From JBDTDV01 sp039922875 (GTDB lineage Bacteria > Actinomycetota > Actinomycetes > Actinomycetales > Microbacteriaceae): 64,000 nt of DNA. This document shows positions 60,212 to 64,000 of the stretch, piece after piece (position 1 is the first letter of the stretch; every line of letters begins with the position of its first letter). The notes beneath the pieces were generated by a model, which had not been told where the DNA came from, ran no database searches, and saw only the letters and a list, made by a program, of their open reading frames with translations. Position numbers and translations under genes: made by a program. The DNA is taken from contig JBDTDV010000008.1 of assembly GCA_039922875.1 (NCBI GenBank), forward strand, positions 77,236-141,235, in the 5' to 3' direction.

Positions 60212-60497
60212 TCTCGGATTATGGCACAGCGGGTTGTGCAGCGGAGAGCGGTCGAATACATGCGATAATTGCAGGGAGTCTCCCGGGCCGCGCTCGGTGA
60301 GGCCCCAAAAAAGGCTTAGTGGGCGTGCAGCGCCCGAGGTATGACGGTCAATATTGACCGAGGAGAGCAGCTAGAGCCGTGGGCCGGCTGCGTTAGTCAA
60401 GGATTGGCGGACGAATCGCACACAGCGAGGAACCCGCTCGAGAGAGTACCCGGATGGGTGGCGCGGTCGCCCGGCCCGGTCGAGGAGTGCACCAGAG
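60212..60497 (+). promoter_or_regulatory. Long leader of rne with hairpin and perfect 16-bp palindrome
   Basis: These 286 bases hold no supported gene. They contain a GATAAT-like -10 near 60265, a hairpin GGGCG-TGCAG-CGCCC (60321-60335) and the perfect palindrome CGGTCAATATTGACCG (60345-60360). A 60-codon open frame starting at 60341 overlaps the rne start and is not supported. RNase E/G transcripts commonly have structured autoregulatory leaders. Confidence 0.55.
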
Positions 60498-63095
60498 ATG
60501 GTGGAGAAGAACAACCACAATGACGACACACCCACACGAGACCAAGGAAGTTCTGAACACGGGATTCGAAAGCGTTCCCGGCTTTTCGGCGGCCGCAAGA
60601 GTTCTAGAAGAGCGGAGGCGGCCGCGGCGGCAGATGCGTTAGCGCAGGCCGCCACCACTCCCGAACCGGCCATCACACCCGAGCGCCAGGGGGCACCAGC
60701 GGCGACCGGAGCGGACGACTCGCTCCAGGGCGGTAGTAATCAGAACGGCACTCAAGTCGGGGCCGGCAAGAACAGCACCGGCAAGGACGGTACCGTGAAA
60801 GACAGCGCAGCCAAAGACAGTATCGACGGGGGCAATACTGCAAAGGACGGCCCTGCAAAGGACAGCACTGCCAAAGACAGCACCGACAGCGCGACGCGTT
60901 CGGTGCATCGGTTGCCCGCCACCTCGATCCTGTTCCAGGCTCCGGATATCAAGTCTTTCCCGCCTCGGGAGGAATCCGACCGAGATAATCACGACGAGGA
61001 GCGTTCCGGCGTACGCCGACGCGCCAGGCGCCGGTCCGGCGAGGAGGGCCGCAGCGGCAAGGACGATCCGACCAATACCGTTGTCAAGGTACGCAAACCG
61101 CGTGAGGCCCCCGAGCCGATCACCGAGCCGCAAAGAGTCAAAGGTTCGACCCGGCTGGAGGCCAAAAAACAGCGTCGTCGGGACGGCAGGGACGCCGGCA
61201 GACGCCGGCCGGTGATCACCGAAGCAGAGTTTCTGGCACGCCGCGAGTCGGTCGATCGCAGCATGGTGGTGCGGGCCCAAGAAAACCGCATCCAGATCGG
61301 CGTGCTCGAAGATGGCGTGCTCGTCGAGCATTACGTGGCGAAATCCCAGGAAGCATCCCTGATCGGGAATGTGTATCTCGGCCGGGTGCAGAATGTGTTG
61401 CCCAGCATGGAAGCCGCCTTCGTCGATATCGGCCGCGGCCGCAACGCAGTACTCTACTCAGGCGAGGTCGACTGGGAAGCGGCAGCAGAGAAGTCCTCCG
61501 GTGGCAGCCAGCCACGTCGAATCGAGCTCGCGCTCAAACCGGGTGACACCGTGCTGGTTCAGGTCACCAAAGACCCGGTCGGGCACAAGGGCGCCAGGCT
61601 GACCAGTCAGGTTTCGCTGCCGGGACGCTATCTGGTCTACGTGCCGAACGGCTCGATGAACGGGATCAGCAGAAAGCTCCCCGACACCGAACGGGCTCGA
61701 CTGAAGAAGATTCTCAAGGAGGTCCTTCCGGAGAACGTGGGCGTTATCGTGCGCACCGCGGCGGAGGGTGCCACCGAGGAACAGCTCACCCTCGACGTCA
61801 ATCGACTGACGGCGCAGTGGGCCGATATCAGCCAGAGGGTCGCATCCACCTCCGCCCCGGCGCTCTTGCACAGCGAGCCGGATCTGTTGATCAAAATCGT
61901 TCGGGACGTCTTCAACGAGGACTTCCACACCCTGGTGATTTCCGGTGATGACGCACGAGAGACGATCCAGACGTACCTGAAGCAGGTCGCTCCGGATCTG
62001 CTCGACCGGGTGGAAACCTATACCGGCGATCGCGACGCGTTCGACCAGTATCGGATCACCGAGCAGATCGAAAAGGCACTGGACCGCAAGGTGTGGTTGC
62101 CATCCGGTGGCTCGCTAGTGATGGACCGCACCGAGGCGATGACGGTCATCGATGTGAACACCGGCAAATTCGTCGGTTCTGGCGGAAACCTGGAGGAGAC
62201 AGTCACCAAGAACAACCTGGAGGCGGCCGAGGAGATCGTGCGCCAGTTGCGGCTGCGCGACGTCGGCGGCATCATCGTGGTCGACTTCATCGACATGGTG
62301 CTGGAATCCAACCGGGACTTGGTGCTACGGCGGCTTGTGGAGTGCCTCGGCCGGGACCGCACCAAACACCAGGTCGCCGAGGTGACATCCCTCGGCCTGA
62401 TCCAGATGACCCGAAAGAAGCTCGGCCTCGGCCTGCTCGAATCCTTTAGTGAGAATTGTGAGGTGTGCGCCGGACGCGGTGTCATCGTTCGACACGATCC
62501 GGTCACCAAGCACAAGCAGACTCAGCAGCCTGAACGGCGCCGTGGAAAGAGTGGCCAGTCCACTGGGAATGGTTCCGGTGCCAAGAACGGCAATGGATCA
62601 TCGTCGACGCACGGTCCCGCGGCGGTGACCCACGCGATCACCGACGATGCCAAGAACGCGCTAGCGCAGATCGCCGCCAGTACGCTCCTGCCGCACCAGG
62701 ACACCGACCAGACCGTCGACACAGGGGACACAGACCACGATCCCGGTGCACCGGCCAAGGAGCCAGGCAGGCATTCCCGAAGTGAACCGGCCGAAGAGGA
62801 GCATCAGCGGGATCTGGCGGGGAATGCTGCTGCAGGCGAGCCAGGTGATGCGGTCGCGCCCGGTGATTCACCGGAACAGCTGCAGATCCTGGACATTCCG
62901 ATCGTCGTCTCGCCCCCGCCGACACCGCGGATGAAGCGTCAGGATGCCGAACAGATCCTGGACTCGGTCCTGGACGCGCTACCGCAGCCGAAGCAGCCGG
63001 GTCAGGGTCGCAAGCGCAGCCGTCGCGTCACCACGGCCGCGCTCACCGGTCACGCCGTTTCGCCGGAGACCTCACCGCCGGACACGACGCGGTAG
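60498..63095 (+). CDS. rne: Rne/Rng-family endoribonuclease
   Basis: Endonuclease for mRNA decay and rRNA or tRNA processing. The 865 residues have a disordered N-terminal extension of about 260 residues rich in Lys-Asp-Ser units and basic clusters (RRRARRRSG). The S1 domain (about 290-385, NVYLGRVQNVLPSMEAAFVDIG) and the DNase I-like catalytic domain with metal Asp residues (TVIDVNTG, VVDFIDM) follow, then the zinc-link CxxC near 654 (CEVCAGRG) and an acidic disordered tail. The last 24 bp overlap the convergent DUF4031 gene. Confidence 0.93.
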   Translation: MVEKNNHNDDTPTRDQGSSEHGIRKRSRLFGGRKSSRRAEAAAAADALAQAATTPEPAITPERQGAPAATGADDSLQGGSNQNGTQVGAGKNSTGKDGTVKDSAAKDSIDGGNTAKDGPAKDSTAKDSTDSATRSVHRLPATSILFQAPDIKSFPPREESDRDNHDEERSGVRRRARRRSGEEGRSGKDDPTNTVVKVRKPREAPEPITEPQRVKGSTRLEAKKQRRRDGRDAGRRRPVITEAEFLARRESVDRSMVVRAQENRIQIGVLEDGVLVEHYVAKSQEASLIGNVYLGRVQNVLPSMEAAFVDIGRGRNAVLYSGEVDWEAAAEKSSGGSQPRRIELALKPGDTVLVQVTKDPVGHKGARLTSQVSLPGRYLVYVPNGSMNGISRKLPDTERARLKKILKEVLPENVGVIVRTAAEGATEEQLTLDVNRLTAQWADISQRVASTSAPALLHSEPDLLIKIVRDVFNEDFHTLVISGDDARETIQTYLKQVAPDLLDRVETYTGDRDAFDQYRITEQIEKALDRKVWLPSGGSLVMDRTEAMTVIDVNTGKFVGSGGNLEETVTKNNLEAAEEIVRQLRLRDVGGIIVVDFIDMVLESNRDLVLRRLVECLGRDRTKHQVAEVTSLGLIQMTRKKLGLGLLESFSENCEVCAGRGVIVRHDPVTKHKQTQQPERRRGKSGQSTGNGSGAKNGNGSSSTHGPAAVTHAITDDAKNALAQIAASTLLPHQDTDQTVDTGDTDHDPGAPAKEPGRHSRSEPAEEEHQRDLAGNAAAGEPGDAVAPGDSPEQLQILDIPIVVSPPPTPRMKRQDAEQILDSVLDALPQPKQPGQGRKRSRRVTTAALTGHAVSPETSPPDTTR

Positions 63096-63368
63096 CGGGA
63101 CGGCGCGACGCTGCCGGGCGGTGACCCGCAGTCCGCTGTCACGTAACCGCTCGATCAGCTCCCTGAAGTCGACCTCGAGCGCGCCGCCACGGACGAGGTC
63201 ATCGTGGCGGCGGGCCGGGACGTCGTAGTGGTCCCGGTCGAACGAACGCTCGGGGATTCCGAAGGCCTGAGCGAAGGCGTGCAATTCCACCAGGGAGCTG
63301 TCACTGACCAAATGCGACCACAGTGTGCCATGGGCGGCCCACACCGGTTTGTCGATCAGCACGGTCAT
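63072..63368 (-). CDS. DUF4031 protein
   Basis: The 98-residue protein is of the DUF4031 type. It has TVLIDKPVWAAHGTLWSHL at the N-terminus, with conserved His and Trp, and FDRDHYDVPARRHDDL in the middle. Function unknown; it is common beside rne in actinobacteria. ATG 63368 is chosen because the upstream frame lacks similarity. It converges with and overlaps the end of rne by 24 bp. Confidence 0.82.
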   Translation of the reverse strand: MTVLIDKPVWAAHGTLWSHLVSDSSLVELHAFAQAFGIPERSFDRDHYDVPARRHDDLVRGGALEVDFRELIERLRDSGLRVTARQRRAVPLPRRVRR

Positions 63369-63425
63369 AGGCCGATTGTACGACGACCGGTGTGGCGCGG
63401 CAGTTGGCCTTAGGCGGGCCGCGGT

Positions 63426-63454
63426 TTGACCCTCGATACTGGATCGAGTAAAGT
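63426..63454 (+). promoter_or_regulatory. Sigma-70-type promoter of rplU-rpmA
   Basis: -35 TTGACC (63426-63431) and -10 TAAAGT (63449-63454) are spaced exactly 17 bases. The spacer contains the mirror arms CTCGAT/ATCGAG. Transcription would start near 63461, leaving a leader of about 146 bases before rplU that could hold autoregulatory structure. Confidence 0.75.
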
Positions 63455-63606
63455 AGACCGTTGGTGCGTGTCGGAGAAATCCCGCGTCACCCAAGGTTTT
63501 CGTAAGAGCTGCATGGTCCCATTAAGGCCGGCCGGTCAGCGCGGTGACTTCCTAGAGAATGTACGGATCCGGGGTTTTCGGCCTCGCCAGAGAATAGGTA
63601 CCTAAA

Positions 63607-63915
63607 GTGGTTTACGCAGTTGTGCGCGCCGGTGGTCGGCAAGAAAAAGTTGAGGTTGGCACGGTTGTCGTGCTTGACCGCATTAAGGCCGACAAGGATG
63701 GAAATATCACCTTGGCGCCGGTGCTGCTCGTTGACGGCAGCAGCATCACGCATGGCGCGGAGGCGCTCGCGAAGGTTAAGGTGACCGCTCAGGTCGTCGG
63801 CGACGAACGAGGACCCAAGATCGTCATCCAGAAGTTCAAGAGCAAGACCGGATACAAGAAGCGCCAGGGTCATCGCCAGGAGCTCACCCGCGTCAAGATC
63901 ACCAGCATCAAGTAG
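63607..63915 (+). CDS. rplU: Large ribosomal subunit protein bL21
   Basis: Binds 23S rRNA with L20. The 102 residues show VYAVVRAGGRQEKVEVG at the N-terminus and the C-terminal IVIQKFKSKTGYKKRQGHRQ RNA-binding motif. The start is the GTG at 63607. It is followed 47 bp downstream by rpmA. Confidence 0.97.
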   Translation: MVYAVVRAGGRQEKVEVGTVVVLDRIKADKDGNITLAPVLLVDGSSITHGAEALAKVKVTAQVVGDERGPKIVIQKFKSKTGYKKRQGHRQELTRVKITSIK

Positions 63916-63962
63916 CTTTTACCACACAGCTTTTAGGACACTACACCTTTTAGGGACACGAA

Positions 63963-64000
63963 ATGGCACATAAAAAGGGCGCAAGCTCCACTCGTAACGG
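63963..64000 (+). CDS. rpmA: Large ribosomal subunit protein bL27, 5' fragment
   Basis: Only the first 12 codons are in the window: MAHKKGASSTRN, the bL27 N-terminus without the cleaved extension seen in Firmicutes. It continues past the window end. Operon with rplU. Confidence 0.93.
   Translation, partial: MAHKKGASSTRN

Noticed and set aside
60341..60523. Upstream 60-codon ORF in the rne leader
   Set aside because: Begins inside the palindrome region, overlaps the rne start and has no family-like features; leader RNA is the better reading.

Overview
This 64 kb window is high-GC, gene-dense chromosome from an actinobacterium, most likely a member of the Microbacteriaceae (Micrococcales). 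The grounds are the base composition, the frequent GTG and TTG starts, the order ileS-folC-DUF4233-ndk-VKOR-rne-rplU-rpmA, the block tig-clpP1-clpP2-clpX with an archaeal-type valS nearby, an Rv2466c-like thioredoxin-fold protein, and an ultrashort T-box in front of ileS. Genus was not determined. No phage, insertion sequence, CRISPR array or plasmid gene was seen. No stretch longer than 300 bases lacks a gene.

Layout. Bases 1-2,900 hold the end of an ECF-type vitamin transporter (fused double ATPase plus T component) and a P-loop kinase. Bases 2,937-9,566 hold a PBP5-like protein whose catalytic serine and KTG motif are both lost, a small zincin, tRNA-His, oligoribonuclease, tRNA-Arg, PabB, an aldo/keto reductase and MsrA. 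Bases 9,764-17,000 hold a tail-less SSB, a lipoprotein, EttA, two thioesterases, an unknown protein, an FAD dehydrogenase and an Lrp regulator.

Bases 17,182-29,380 are the metabolic core: BCKDH-type E1-alpha, E1-beta and E2, a divergent TetR regulator, both subunits of a methylcrotonyl-CoA-type carboxylase, an acyl-CoA dehydrogenase, a two-subunit 3-oxoacid CoA-transferase, a MaoC hydratase and a CitE-like lyase. The gene set matches the Mycobacterium tuberculosis Rv2495c-Rv2504c region, where the MaoC/CitE pair serves both leucine catabolism and itaconate breakdown. The same dual use is inferred here. No E3, crotonase-type hydratase or classical HMG-CoA lyase gene is in the window.

Bases 29,363-41,921 are mixed housekeeping and stress genes: truncated haemoglobin coupled to an MscS channel, PepN, RpiB, a Nei-like glycosylase, Dps, a FabF-like synthase, a two-gene ABC exporter, tRNA-Gly and a membrane protein. 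Bases 41,922-46,678 hold a 17-bp tandem repeat, tRNA-Pro and the protein-quality operon tig, clpP1, clpP2, clpX. After Dcp, a small HTH regulator unit, valS and a TetR gene, the last 10 kb hold the T-box, ileS, folC, ndk, VKOR, rne and the start of the rplU-rpmA ribosomal operon.

Short tandem duplications recur, several of them across stop codons, and a REP-like element with the core CCTGAGC(C/T)TGCCGAAGGG forms the last codons of a gene on one strand and supplies the stop codon of the convergent gene.
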